A stretch of DNA of 64,000 nt from Micromonospora sp. NBC_00421 (lineage in GTDB: Bacteria; Actinomycetota; Actinomycetes; Mycobacteriales; Micromonosporaceae), in NCBI RefSeq assembly GCF_036017915.1, contig NZ_CP107929.1, forward strand, positions 6,747,001 to 6,811,000, given 5' to 3'. The notes below the pieces were generated by a model, which had not been told where the DNA came from, did not search any database, and worked only from the letters and a program-made list of their open reading frames with translations. Made by a program: the position numbers and the translations under genes. Position 1 is the stretch's first letter. Every line of letters begins with the position of its first letter. Below, in pieces: positions 56,283 to 64,000 of this stretch.

Positions 56283-57434
56283 GTGGCACCGGGGTCGCCG
56301 GCCGGGCCTGCGCCGGTCCCGGCCCGGCCCGTTGCGGTGTCGGCCCGGTTGCCCGAGTTCACCTGGGACGCCCTGGACGCCGCGGCCACGCTGGCCGCGG
56401 CGCACCCGGACGGCCTGATCAACCTCTCCATGGGTACGCCTGTCGACCCGGTGCCCCCGGTGATCCGGCAGGCACTGGCTGACGCGTCCGACGCGCCGGG
56501 ATATCCGCTGACCGCGGGTACCCCGGCGTTGCGGGAGGCCATCGCCGGTTGGGTCGCCCGCGCCTGCGGTGCCGGCGTCGACGGGCTCGGGGTGCTGCCG
56601 ACGATCGGTTCCAAGGAACTGGTCGCCTGGCTGCCCACCCTGCTCGGGATCGGCCCCGGCGACGTGGTCGTGGCGCCGTCGGTCGCCTATCCGACATATG
56701 AGGACGGGGCCCGGCTGGCCGGTGCCACGGTCGTCCGCGCCGACTCGCTGACCGCGGTCGGCCCCACCTCCCGGGTACGCCTGGTCTGGGTCAACTCGCC
56801 CGGGAACCCGACCGGTCGGGTGCTGCCCGCCACCCACCTGCGCAAGGTGGTCGACTGGGCCCGGGAGCGCGGCGCCGTGGTGGCCAGCGACGAGTGCTAC
56901 CTGCCGCTGGGCTGGACGGCCGACGCCGCGCCGGTGTCGGTGCTCGCGCCGGAGGTCTGCGGCGGGTCGTACGACTCGGTGTTGGCGGTGCACTCGCTGT
57001 CCAAGCGGTCCAACCTGGCCGGCTACCGGGCCGGGTTCGTCGCCGGCGACCCGGCGCTGGTGGCCGAGCTGCTGAAGATCCGCAAGCACGCCGGCATGAT
57101 CGTCCCGGCCCCGGTGCAGGCGGCGATGGTGGCCGCGCTCGGCGACCAGGCGCACGCCGACGAGCAGCGGGAACGCTACCGGGCCCGGCGGGGGGCGCTG
57201 CTCGCCGCGTTCACCGGCGCGGGGTTCACGGTCGAGCACTCCGAGGCGGGCCTCTACCTCTGGCTCACCCGCGACGAGGACTGCTGGGACACCGTCGACT
57301 GGTTGGCCCGGCGGGGCATCCTGGTGGCCGCCGGGGCCTTCTACGGTCCGGCCGGGCAGCGACACGTCCGGGTGGCGCTGACCGGTTCCGACGCGCACGT
57401 CGGGGCGGTCGCGCAGCGGCTCGCCCAGCCGTAG
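56283..57434 (+). CDS. dapC: Succinyldiaminopimelate transaminase
   Basis: A PLP aminotransferase of 383 residues in lysine/diaminopimelate biosynthesis. Marks: INLSMGTPVDPVP, PTIGSKELVAWLP, WVNSPGNPTGRVLP, the Schiff-base Lys in SLSKRSNLAGYRAG and the C-terminal Arg in RHVRVALTGSD. The start is uncertain: GTG 56283 is close to the fdxA stop and a GTG at 56337 would give 365 residues. Neither has a clear ribosome site. It is in one unit with fdxA and tyrA. Confidence 0.88.
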   Translation: MAPGSPAGPAPVPARPVAVSARLPEFTWDALDAAATLAAAHPDGLINLSMGTPVDPVPPVIRQALADASDAPGYPLTAGTPALREAIAGWVARACGAGVDGLGVLPTIGSKELVAWLPTLLGIGPGDVVVAPSVAYPTYEDGARLAGATVVRADSLTAVGPTSRVRLVWVNSPGNPTGRVLPATHLRKVVDWARERGAVVASDECYLPLGWTADAAPVSVLAPEVCGGSYDSVLAVHSLSKRSNLAGYRAGFVAGDPALVAELLKIRKHAGMIVPAPVQAAMVAALGDQAHADEQRERYRARRGALLAAFTGAGFTVEHSEAGLYLWLTRDEDCWDTVDWLARRGILVAAGAFYGPAGQRHVRVALTGSDAHVGAVAQRLAQP

Positions 57435-57446
57435 GGGGCGGGTCGG

Positions 57447-58463
57447 GTGGGTGACGACGTCGGCCGGCCCCGGATCGCCGTGGTGGGCACCGGCCTGATC
57501 GGCGGTTCGATCCTGCTGCGGCTGCACGAGGCCGGCACGCGGGTGGTCGGTTGGGACCCGGACCCGGCGACCCGGGCCGAGGGCCGCCGTCGGGGTCTGA
57601 CCTTCCCCGACGAGTTGGCCGACGCGGTGCGGGACCGGGACGTGGTCTTCCTCGGTGGACCGCTGACCAGCCTGCCGGCGACCCTGCTCACCGTGGCGGG
57701 GCTGACCGACGACAGGTGTGTCGTCACCGACGTGGGCAGCACCAAGGCTGCCGTCGCCGAGTTCGCCGGGGCGCACGGGTTGACCGGCCGGTTCGTCCCC
57801 GGGCACCCGATGGCCGGCACCGAGCGGGCCGGTCTCACCGCCGCGCTGGCCGGGCTCTTCGTCGACGCCGCCTGGGTGCTCTGCCCGAGCGTCGACGGGT
57901 TGGGCCCGTTCCGGTCACTGGTCGGGCTCGTCGTCGACGTCTTCCACGCGCACGTCGTACCGATGTCGCCGGGGGTGCACGACTCGGTCGTCGCGCTCTC
58001 CTCGCACGTACCGCACCTGTTGGCCGGCAGTCTGGCCGGGGCCGCCGCCGACTCGGTGGTGCGTGACGCGGTGGTCAGGCTCGCGGCGGGCAGCTTCCGC
58101 GACGGGACCCGGGTCGCGACGACCCCGGCGCGGCGCACCGCCGACATGCTGCTGGCCAACCGGGAGCAGGTGCTCCGGCAGTTGGCCGAGGTGCGGGCCG
58201 CGCTCGACGGGCTGGCCGAGGCGGTCCGCGCCGACGACCTGCCCACGCTGGTGGCCCGGTACGAGCGGGCCCGGACGGTACGCCTGGCCGGGCCGGACCG
58301 CGCGCGACCCGTCCGCCGGAAGTTCGACCTCGACGGCGACCCCGCCGAGGAGTTGGCGTTCGTCCGGTCGGTCGGCGAGGCCGGTGGGCATCTCACCGGC
58401 TGCACGGTGGCGGGGGGGACGGTGACGTACACCGGGCTGCGGCCCGCCGACGCCCCGGCCTGA
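57447..58463 (+). CDS. tyrA: Prephenate dehydrogenase
   Basis: A protein of 338 residues for tyrosine biosynthesis. The NAD site is VVGTGLIGGSILLRLHEAG (residues 12-30), and the active-site blocks are DVGSTKAAV, GHPMAGTERAGL and SHVPHLLAGSLAGAA. The start is the GTG at 57447. It lies downstream of dapC in the same direction, 12 bases away. No ACT domain is seen at the C-terminus, so allosteric control may be absent. Confidence 0.88.
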   Translation: MGDDVGRPRIAVVGTGLIGGSILLRLHEAGTRVVGWDPDPATRAEGRRRGLTFPDELADAVRDRDVVFLGGPLTSLPATLLTVAGLTDDRCVVTDVGSTKAAVAEFAGAHGLTGRFVPGHPMAGTERAGLTAALAGLFVDAAWVLCPSVDGLGPFRSLVGLVVDVFHAHVVPMSPGVHDSVVALSSHVPHLLAGSLAGAAADSVVRDAVVRLAAGSFRDGTRVATTPARRTADMLLANREQVLRQLAEVRAALDGLAEAVRADDLPTLVARYERARTVRLAGPDRARPVRRKFDLDGDPAEELAFVRSVGEAGGHLTGCTVAGGTVTYTGLRPADAPA

Positions 58464-58510
58464 CCGCGCGGAAACCGGCGGTGCGCCGGCTGCGCCGTTA
58501 GGGTGGGTGC

Positions 58511-59149
58511 GTGGCGGACGGACCGGTGGTGGCGGTACGCGGTGAGGCGTACCGGGAGGTGGCTCCCGAGCTGGCCCGCTTCGAGGTGACCGCGACGGCC
58601 CGGGAACGCGACCGCCAGGCCGCCCTGACCCGGCTCGCCGAGCGGGCCGCCGCCGTCCGGGTGCTGCTCGACGAGCACGAGCCGGCGGTGGACCGGCGGG
58701 AGGCCGGGGAGCTGCGGGTACGTCCCGAGACGAACCGGTCCGGTGAGCGGGTCGTCGGCTATCTGGGCAGCGTCTCGACCACCGTCACCGTCACCGACTT
58801 CGGCTCCCTCGCCGAGTTGATGCTGCGGCTGGCCGAGCTGGACCACGTCGAGGTGGCCGGCCCCTGGTGGTCGCTGCGCCCGGACAGCCCGGTCCACCGG
58901 GAGGCCCGGCACGCGGCGATCACCGACGCGTTGCGCCGGGCCCGGGAGTACGCCGAGGCGCTCGGTGCCCGGGTGACCGCCCTGCTGGAGCTGGCCGACA
59001 CCGACGAGGGGTTCGGCGGGGGCGGGGCGATGTACGCCCGGCAGGCCCGGCAGGGCGGTCCGCCGGAGCTGGAGCTCGACCCCCGCCCGCAGTCGGTGCA
59101 CGCGGTGGTGCGGGCCCGGTTCACCATCAGCGAGCCGGTCCTGACCTGA
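58511..59149 (+). CDS. SIMPL-domain (DUF541) protein
   Basis: A protein of 212 residues with the DUF541 beginning VAVRGEAYREVAPELARFEVT and the later RREYAEALGARV-like block. No signal peptide is obvious, so it is probably cytoplasmic, while many relatives are secreted. Function not established; one family member interacts with a mouse kinase. The GTG at 58511 is used. It overlaps the next gene by one base (TGATG). Confidence 0.8.
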   Translation: MADGPVVAVRGEAYREVAPELARFEVTATARERDRQAALTRLAERAAAVRVLLDEHEPAVDRREAGELRVRPETNRSGERVVGYLGSVSTTVTVTDFGSLAELMLRLAELDHVEVAGPWWSLRPDSPVHREARHAAITDALRRAREYAEALGARVTALLELADTDEGFGGGGAMYARQARQGGPPELELDPRPQSVHAVVRARFTISEPVLT

Positions 59150-59790
59150 TGCCCGGGGCCCGTGCGTTCTCCCTCGACGACCTGGTGGCCCGGGCCCGGT
59201 CGCTTGCCGACGCCGGCCCCCGCCAGCTGCTGGGCATCGCCGGGGCACCCGGCGCGGGCAAGTCCACCCTGGCCGAACGGCTCGTCGCGGCGGTCGGCCC
59301 GACCGCCCGGCTGGTGCCGATGGACGGCTTCCACCTCGCCCAGGCGGAGCTGGTCCGGCTGGGCCGGGCCGACCGCAAGGGCGCGGTGGACACCTTCGAC
59401 GCCAACGGTTACGTCTCGTTGCTGCGTCGGTTGCGCCGGTTGGAGCCGACCGCCGTGTACGCGCCGGTGTTCCGCCGCGATCTGGAGGAGCCGGTGGCCG
59501 GGGCGGTGGAGGTGCCGCCCTCGGTCCGGCTGGTGGTGACCGAGGGCAACTATCTGCTGCTCGACGAGCCACCCTGGGACGAGGTGCGCTCGCTGTTGCA
59601 CGAGGCGTGGTTCCTCGACCTGGACGCCGAGCTGCGGTTGCGCCGGTTGGTGGCGCGGCACCTGGCGTACGGGCGGTCCCCGGAGACGGCGACGGCCTGG
59701 GCGTACGGCAGCGACGAGGTGAACACCGCGGTGGTGGTGGGCACCGCCGGCCGGGCCGATCTGGTGATCCGGTCAACCGACCCGGGGTGA
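59149..59790 (+). CDS. Nucleoside/sugar kinase-like P-loop protein
   Basis: A protein of 213 residues of the uridine kinase/pantothenate kinase-like fold. Walker A is GAPGAGKST at about residues 36-44, followed by PMDGFHLAQAEL and the catalytic pattern KGAVDTFDANGYV; LVVTEGNYLLL is the DE-containing strand. Relatives are sometimes called fructose transport system kinase (YggC). The substrate is undetermined. Its end overlaps the convergent membrane hydrolase gene by 18 bases. Confidence 0.82.
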   Translation: MPGARAFSLDDLVARARSLADAGPRQLLGIAGAPGAGKSTLAERLVAAVGPTARLVPMDGFHLAQAELVRLGRADRKGAVDTFDANGYVSLLRRLRRLEPTAVYAPVFRRDLEEPVAGAVEVPPSVRLVVTEGNYLLLDEPPWDEVRSLLHEAWFLDLDAELRLRRLVARHLAYGRSPETATAWAYGSDEVNTAVVVGTAGRADLVIRSTDPG

Positions 59791-62337
59791 CGGGACGGTA
59801 CGCCGCAGGAGCCGGGCCACCAGGGCACGTTCCCGGTGGAACTCCAGCGCCTCCGGGTAGCCGCTGTGGTTGCGGATCGGCGGGTCGGCGACCTCGCCCC
59901 CGCTGGGGTGCAGCGCCTCCGGGTCGGTCACCGGCACGTTCCGTTCCCCGGCGTCGACCTGCCAGCCGAGCGGGTCGGTCCCGCGCCAGAAATTGGTCCA
60001 CGCGACGTAGCCGGAGGGCCAGGTCAGGCTGTCGGCGAGCACCCGGAGCCGGTCCGGTCCGAAATAGGCGGGGAAGACCCGTCCGTAGAGCCGGGTGAGC
60101 TGGCAGCCGTACGACAGGAACCAGATCCGTCGGCGCCACCGGGCGGGCAGCTGGAGCAGCATCGCCGCGCAGATCACCGTGCCCTGGCTGTGCCCGGAGA
60201 GGATCACCCCGTCCACCCGGCGCGGGTCGTGCTCGGTCAGCGCCAGTATCCCGGCGACCCGGGTCTGCAACTCGGGGACGGCCCGTTCCGCATAGCTCGG
60301 CGGGGCGAGCGGATGCGCGGCGCGGGGCCAGAAGGTGCCGACGTCCCAGAGCACCCCGACGCTGCGCCGGACGGTGTCGTTGCGGTAGACGAGCATGCCC
60401 AGGCCGGCGACCACCAGGGGGAGCCAGCCCAGCATGGTGTCGCCGAGGTTGGCGGCGGTGTGCACCAGGCCCGCCCAGCCCGACGCCCCCGCCGGTGCAG
60501 GCCGGGTCCGGGTGAGCGTGGCCACGCAGGAGAGGGCCACCAGCACCGCCGCGACTGTGGCGTAGCAGCCGATCAGCCGTACCGCGTGCTCGCCGACCAG
60601 CCGGTGCAGCGCGCGGTACGTGCCGACGTCCCGGCAGCGCCGCAGGTCGTGCGCGGAGACGGCCTGTCCGCCGCTGGTGAGCTGGGCGTACTCGACGCGG
60701 CGCAGCCGCTGGAAGAGCACCCCGGCGCGGATCAGCGTGCCGATCAGGGCGGCCGTGGCGACGGTGAAGGCCAGCCCGGCCCAGATCGCCGGCAGCGGCG
60801 GCACGACAGGCGAGAAGCCGCTGGGTGAGGCCGGGCCGTTGAGCCGGTCGGTGACCCAGTAGTGCAGGCCGGCGCAGTAGGCGATGGCCATCATCCAGCC
60901 GAAGCCGGCGATCACCGCGGCCCCCCGGCCGCCCCAGGCCACGGCGGCGTGCGCGCCGAGCGGCTGCTGGTCGGCAGCGCTGTCGGTGCGGGGCAGCAGC
61001 AGCCCGATCGCGGCGACCGCGATGGCCGGCGCGGTGAGCATCCAGATCCGCAGCCCGTCGGGGGTGGCGGGGAGGCCGGGCAGCCGGCCGTCGAGCCAGG
61101 CCATCCCGAGGGGGAGCAGCACGCCGGCCGCGGCGGGGGCGAGCAGGGCGCGTCGTCCCGACCGGGCGACCGTGCCGATGGCGATCAGCAGCAGCACCTG
61201 GTAGGTGGCGAACCAGGCGATGGTGCCGTCGTACCCGGGCAGGGAGTGGTCGGTGAGGCAACCGGCGAGGCCCGGGTCCCCTGTGCAGCCAGCCGGCGGG
61301 CGGAACTGTGCCAGCGGGGTGCCGGCGGGGCCGTCCGGCAACAGCAGGAGGGCGAAGGCGCCGGCCAGCGCGAGGCCGGTGAGCACCCCGACGGCGAGAC
61401 TCCACCGACCGAGCGGGGTGGCCCCACTGCGGCGGGTCAGCCAGGGGCGGCCCACCGCCACGACCGCGATCGCCACGACCGCGACCTGGGCGACGACGGT
61501 CGGGGTGGCGACCAGGGCCCGGACACCCCGGGGCGGGTCCATCACCAGCACCGCGCCGACGGGCACCGCGGCGGCGAGCACCGCGCCGACGCACAGGTGC
61601 AGGACGGCGGCGCGGCGTAGCTGGCCCTCCCCGCACCAGAAGGTGGGGTCCTGCAACGGGTTGGCCAGGGGTTTCACCTCCCCGTCGTCCGCTGCCGGCG
61701 GGTGCGGGCGGGGTTCGGCGGGCATCTCGGCCTCGTACTGGTAGGTGCGCCAGGCGACGATGCCGAGCACCAGCAGCATGGCCAGCGGCAGCAGCAGGCC
61801 GACGGCGAGCGCGTGGGCGTCGGCGTGCCACCAGCCCCGGCCGAGGAACTCCCACGGGCCAGGCAGTTGCCGCAGGCACTCCTGGTCGACGCACTGCCAG
61901 GCGATCAGGTCGACCCCGATGCCGGTGGTGGCGAGCACCAGGGTGCCGGTGAGGCTGAGGCAGAACAGCCGGATCAACCAGGCGGTGATGCCGGAGCGGC
62001 TGCCCCAGCGTTCGGTGTCCGGATCGGACGGGATGCCGGGCCGGGCGTACAGGGCGACGTTGGCCAGGGTGAACGGCAGCAGCAACGTCCACAGGGCCCG
62101 TTCGACGTCCCGCCTGGTCCGCGCCCCCGAGGTCAACTGCCCCCAGCTGTACGCCTCGACGACGAGGGGGTCGTCGGGGGCGGACGTGCTGGCGCGGTAG
62201 AAGCCGGTGACGTCACCGCCGGAGACGAGCCGGGGCTGCGGGCCGGCACCGGTCGGGTCGGTGGGCAGTCCGAGGATCTGGTCGGGTGGGGTGTTGGACA
62301 CGCCGTGCACCCGAAGTTCGAGTACCCGTTCGGCCAT
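59773..62337 (-). CDS. Large multi-pass membrane protein with C-terminal alpha/beta hydrolase
   Basis: A protein of 854 residues. The first 60 residues (MAERVLELRVHGVSNTPPDQIL) are soluble and begin with an RVHG pattern that opens hydrolase-fold proteins. About ten to twelve hydrophobic segments lie between about 85 and 660. The last 170 residues contain VDGVILSGHSQGTVICAAM with a GHSQG nucleophile elbow, so this is a lipase- or esterase-like domain. The combined architecture (first strand of the hydrolase at the N-terminus, membrane block inserted) is uncommon. Start ATG at 62337. Substrate unknown. Confidence 0.75.
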   Translation of the reverse strand: MAERVLELRVHGVSNTPPDQILGLPTDPTGAGPQPRLVSGGDVTGFYRASTSAPDDPLVVEAYSWGQLTSGARTRRDVERALWTLLLPFTLANVALYARPGIPSDPDTERWGSRSGITAWLIRLFCLSLTGTLVLATTGIGVDLIAWQCVDQECLRQLPGPWEFLGRGWWHADAHALAVGLLLPLAMLLVLGIVAWRTYQYEAEMPAEPRPHPPAADDGEVKPLANPLQDPTFWCGEGQLRRAAVLHLCVGAVLAAAVPVGAVLVMDPPRGVRALVATPTVVAQVAVVAIAVVAVGRPWLTRRSGATPLGRWSLAVGVLTGLALAGAFALLLLPDGPAGTPLAQFRPPAGCTGDPGLAGCLTDHSLPGYDGTIAWFATYQVLLLIAIGTVARSGRRALLAPAAAGVLLPLGMAWLDGRLPGLPATPDGLRIWMLTAPAIAVAAIGLLLPRTDSAADQQPLGAHAAVAWGGRGAAVIAGFGWMMAIAYCAGLHYWVTDRLNGPASPSGFSPVVPPLPAIWAGLAFTVATAALIGTLIRAGVLFQRLRRVEYAQLTSGGQAVSAHDLRRCRDVGTYRALHRLVGEHAVRLIGCYATVAAVLVALSCVATLTRTRPAPAGASGWAGLVHTAANLGDTMLGWLPLVVAGLGMLVYRNDTVRRSVGVLWDVGTFWPRAAHPLAPPSYAERAVPELQTRVAGILALTEHDPRRVDGVILSGHSQGTVICAAMLLQLPARWRRRIWFLSYGCQLTRLYGRVFPAYFGPDRLRVLADSLTWPSGYVAWTNFWRGTDPLGWQVDAGERNVPVTDPEALHPSGGEVADPPIRNHSGYPEALEFHRERALVARLLRRTVPSPRVG

Positions 62338-62429
62338 CGGTGCTCCCTGGTGACGTCGTCACTACCCAGAGTGCATCGGAATTCACGATTCGCCCACCGA
62401 TCCGGCAAAGGTTTTCGCAGCTCAGGCTG

Positions 62430-62978
62430 TCATTCCAGGGTACGTATCACCCGTGCGGGGTTACCCACGGCAACCACGTTGGGTGGTAGGTCGCGGGTGA
62501 CCACCGCGCCGGCGCCGACCACCGTGTTCTCCCCGACGGTCACCCCGGCGAGAACGATCACCCCGCCGCCGAGCCAGACGTTGTCGCCGATGGTGATCGG
62601 TTGGGCGGCCTCCCACCGGGCCCGGCGTGGTCCCGGCTCGACCGGGTGGGTGGCGGTGAGCAGCTGCACGTTCGGTCCGATCTGGACGTCCGCGCCGATG
62701 GTGATCCGCGCGACGTCGAGCAGGACGGCGTTGAAGTTCACGAAGCTGCGTGCGCCGAGGTGGGTCTGCCAGCCGTAGTCGCAGTACAGCGGTGGGCGTA
62801 CCCAGGCGTCCTCGCCGACGGTGCCGAGCAGCTCGCGCAGGGCGGCGAGCCGGCCCTCGGGGTCGTCGGCGGAGCTGCGGTTGAAGCGTTCGGTGAGCCG
62901 CGCGGCGCGGTCCAGGTCGGCGATGATCTCAGGTTCGTTCGCGATGTACGGCTCGCCGGCGAGCATGCGTTCCCTCAT
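62430..62978 (-). CDS. Maltose/galactoside O-acetyltransferase-like hexapeptide protein
   Basis: A protein of 182 residues with the LacA/Maa N-terminal Mac domain (MRERMLAGEPYIANEPEI) and left-handed beta-helix hexapeptides. Includes HPVEPGPRR with the catalytic-site His and ITIGDNVWLGGGVIVLAGVTVGENTVVGAG. It would acetylate a sugar with acetyl-CoA. The ATG at 62978 is preferred; a GTG at 62987 is possible. It is divergent from the secreted subtilisin gene, and an operator-like palindrome lies between them. Confidence 0.88.
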   Translation of the reverse strand: MRERMLAGEPYIANEPEIIADLDRAARLTERFNRSSADDPEGRLAALRELLGTVGEDAWVRPPLYCDYGWQTHLGARSFVNFNAVLLDVARITIGADVQIGPNVQLLTATHPVEPGPRRARWEAAQPITIGDNVWLGGGVIVLAGVTVGENTVVGAGAVVTRDLPPNVVAVGNPARVIRTLE

Positions 62979-63080
62979 GGACGTCACCAGGTGATCGTGG
63001 CTGATCGACCGGCCGGACGCCGGTAACCGAGGGGCCGTGTCTCGGCAATGTGGCCGGAAGGTCATCATCCGGACTTCTTT

Positions 63081-63099
63081 TTACATACTGAGTATGTAA
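63081..63099. promoter_or_regulatory. Perfect AT-rich palindrome, candidate operator
   Basis: TTACATACTGAGTATGTAA has 9-base arms that are exactly complementary around a central G. In a 72% GC background this is a striking island. It lies 75 bases before the subtilisin gene and 103 bases before the acetyltransferase on the other strand. TAC..GTA palindromes of this size are typical for PadR or TetR-type regulators, but no such regulator is in the window. Confidence 0.6.
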
Positions 63100-63155
63100 T
63101 TCTGAGGCGTCGATATGACTCCCGTCATGGAAGACGCCCCAGAAGGAGGGATCCG

Positions 63156-64000
63156 TTGCACGGAACCAGAAGAACCGCGGCCGGTGGGCTGGTGCTCGCC
63201 CTGGCCCTCGGTCTACCGGCGACGAGTGCGGGCGCCGCGCCCGCAGCTCAGGCCACGCCCCGACCCGCCGCGCCGGCCGTGGGCTCCATCACGGTCACCC
63301 TGATCACCGGGGACCAGGTCACCGTCACCCGCACCGGCGGCGCCGCCGTGCGCCCCGGCGCCGGCCGCAAGCACCAGCAGTTCGTGGTGAGCCGCGAACG
63401 CGGTCACCTCTCCGTGGTGCCCCGGGACGCGCTGCCGCTGCTCCGCTCGGGGCAGGTCGACAGGCGACTGTTCGACGTCACCGCGCTGATCGACGCCCGC
63501 TACGACGACGCCCACCGCGACAGCCTGCCGCTGCTGGTGTCGTACCGCTCGGGGCAGGCCCGGCGCGGTGCGGCCGGACTGCCCGGCACCCGGGTGACCC
63601 GCGACCTGCCGGCCATCCGGGGCGCTGCCCTGACCGCGGGCAAGTCCTCGGCCGGCGCGGTCTGGTCGACGCTCACCGGCGGGGCCGGCGGTGCCGACAG
63701 GGCCGGCGGGGCCGGCGGTGCCCGGCTCGACGCGGCAGGGGGCGTCGAGCGGATCTGGTTGGACGGCCGCCGCGCGGTCTCGCTCGACCACAGCGTGCCC
63801 CAGATCGGCGCACCCACCGCCTGGGCGGCCGGCTACACCGGCAAGGGGGTGACCGTCGCGGTGCTGGACACCGGCATCGACGCCACCCACCCGGACCTGG
63901 CCGGCAAGGTGACCGAGGCACGCAACTTCAGCGACACGCCGGACCAGAAGGACACCGTCGGCCACGGCACCCACGTCGCGTCCACCATCGCCGGCACCGG
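63156..64000 (+). CDS. Secreted S8 (subtilisin-like) peptidase, truncated by window end
   Basis: The first 281 residues of a secreted protease. The TTG at 63156 is chosen because AGAAGGAGGG precedes it by six bases and a signal peptide (GGLVLALALGLPATSAGA) follows directly; no ATG or GTG fits this frame better. A pro-region (about 35-205) includes ITLITGDQVTV-type sequence (VTLITGDQVTVTR). The S8 catalytic domain starts with VAVLDTGIDATHPDL (Asp) and GHGTHVASTIAGTG (His). The Ser site is beyond the window. Confidence 0.9.
   Translation, partial: MHGTRRTAAGGLVLALALGLPATSAGAAPAAQATPRPAAPAVGSITVTLITGDQVTVTRTGGAAVRPGAGRKHQQFVVSRERGHLSVVPRDALPLLRSGQVDRRLFDVTALIDARYDDAHRDSLPLLVSYRSGQARRGAAGLPGTRVTRDLPAIRGAALTAGKSSAGAVWSTLTGGAGGADRAGGAGGARLDAAGGVERIWLDGRRAVSLDHSVPQIGAPTAWAAGYTGKGVTVAVLDTGIDATHPDLAGKVTEARNFSDTPDQKDTVGHGTHVASTIAGT

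Noticed and set aside
57341..62092. Very long open frame of 1583 codons on the minus strand
   Set aside because: It is Arg/Pro/Gly-rich, has no family pattern, and lies opposite or out of frame with dapC, tyrA, the SIMPL gene, the kinase and the membrane hydrolase, all of which have clear motifs. Long shadow frames are common at this GC content.

Overview
The window is very GC-rich DNA with tight GTG/ATG gene starts and many ATGA/GTGA stop-start overlaps. It contains mshB (mycothiol biosynthesis), an actinobacterial-type succinate dehydrogenase, SigE-family sigma, XRE and MerR regulators, and an fdxA-dapC pair. Together these indicate a chromosomal segment of an actinomycete, most likely Micromonosporaceae (Micromonospora-like). 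That placement is inferred from gene content and style, not from a database match. No rRNA, tRNA, CRISPR array, transposase or phage gene was seen.

Layout: 1-428 is gene-free and repetitive. 429-2308 is a DeoR regulator-galT operon, followed by a fused sulfurylase-like/APS kinase (2458-3987) and a DM13 protein. 4923-8296 is a compact VTC polyphosphate polymerase-DUF4956-CotH kinase cassette. 8426-11874 is a four-gene ABC-2 operon (ATPase, permease, ATPase, permease). Then, on the minus strand, come an archaeal-type ValRS, a secreted S1 protease, a heterodimeric ABC exporter, an alkylation-repair pair (ogt, Ada-AlkA fusion) and a SigE-type sigma factor with a repeat-rich membrane partner. 23639-26051 carries a small unknown gene, an S51 peptidase and ychF. 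26115-33359 holds small accessory genes: acetyltransferases, a nucleotidyltransferase, a DUF218 protein, an oxidoreductase/MerR divergon, a PH-domain protein and a Nudix hydrolase.

33455-37294 encodes succinate dehydrogenase (sdhCAB), followed by the TldD/PmbA protease pair and a Uma2 protein. 41400-47643 is a peptide/nickel-type ABC importer in the order D-F-C-B-A, with an unusual 59-bp tandem repeat between its two ATPase genes. 47717-50155 is an accessory patch bounded by two nearly identical copies of a hairpin repeat, with an XRE regulator, a broken regulator remnant and an unknown membrane protein. Next are an internally deleted methyltransferase and an S9 peptidase. 52917-59790 is housekeeping: mshB, membrane proteins, GNAT, fdxA, dapC, a prephenate dehydrogenase, a SIMPL protein and a kinase. 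The window ends with a large membrane hydrolase, a hexapeptide acetyltransferase and the start of a secreted subtilisin.

The most notable signals are: (i) the 59-bp repeat that makes three chained 20-codon mini-ORFs, each coupled by ATGA, between oppD and oppF; (ii) a hairpin repeat family, one copy of which is read as protein inside alkA; (iii) two unrelated methyltransferase genes that have each lost their central domain in frame; (iv) the VTC-DUF4956-CotH cassette; and (v) an isolated AT-rich perfect palindrome in front of the subtilisin gene.
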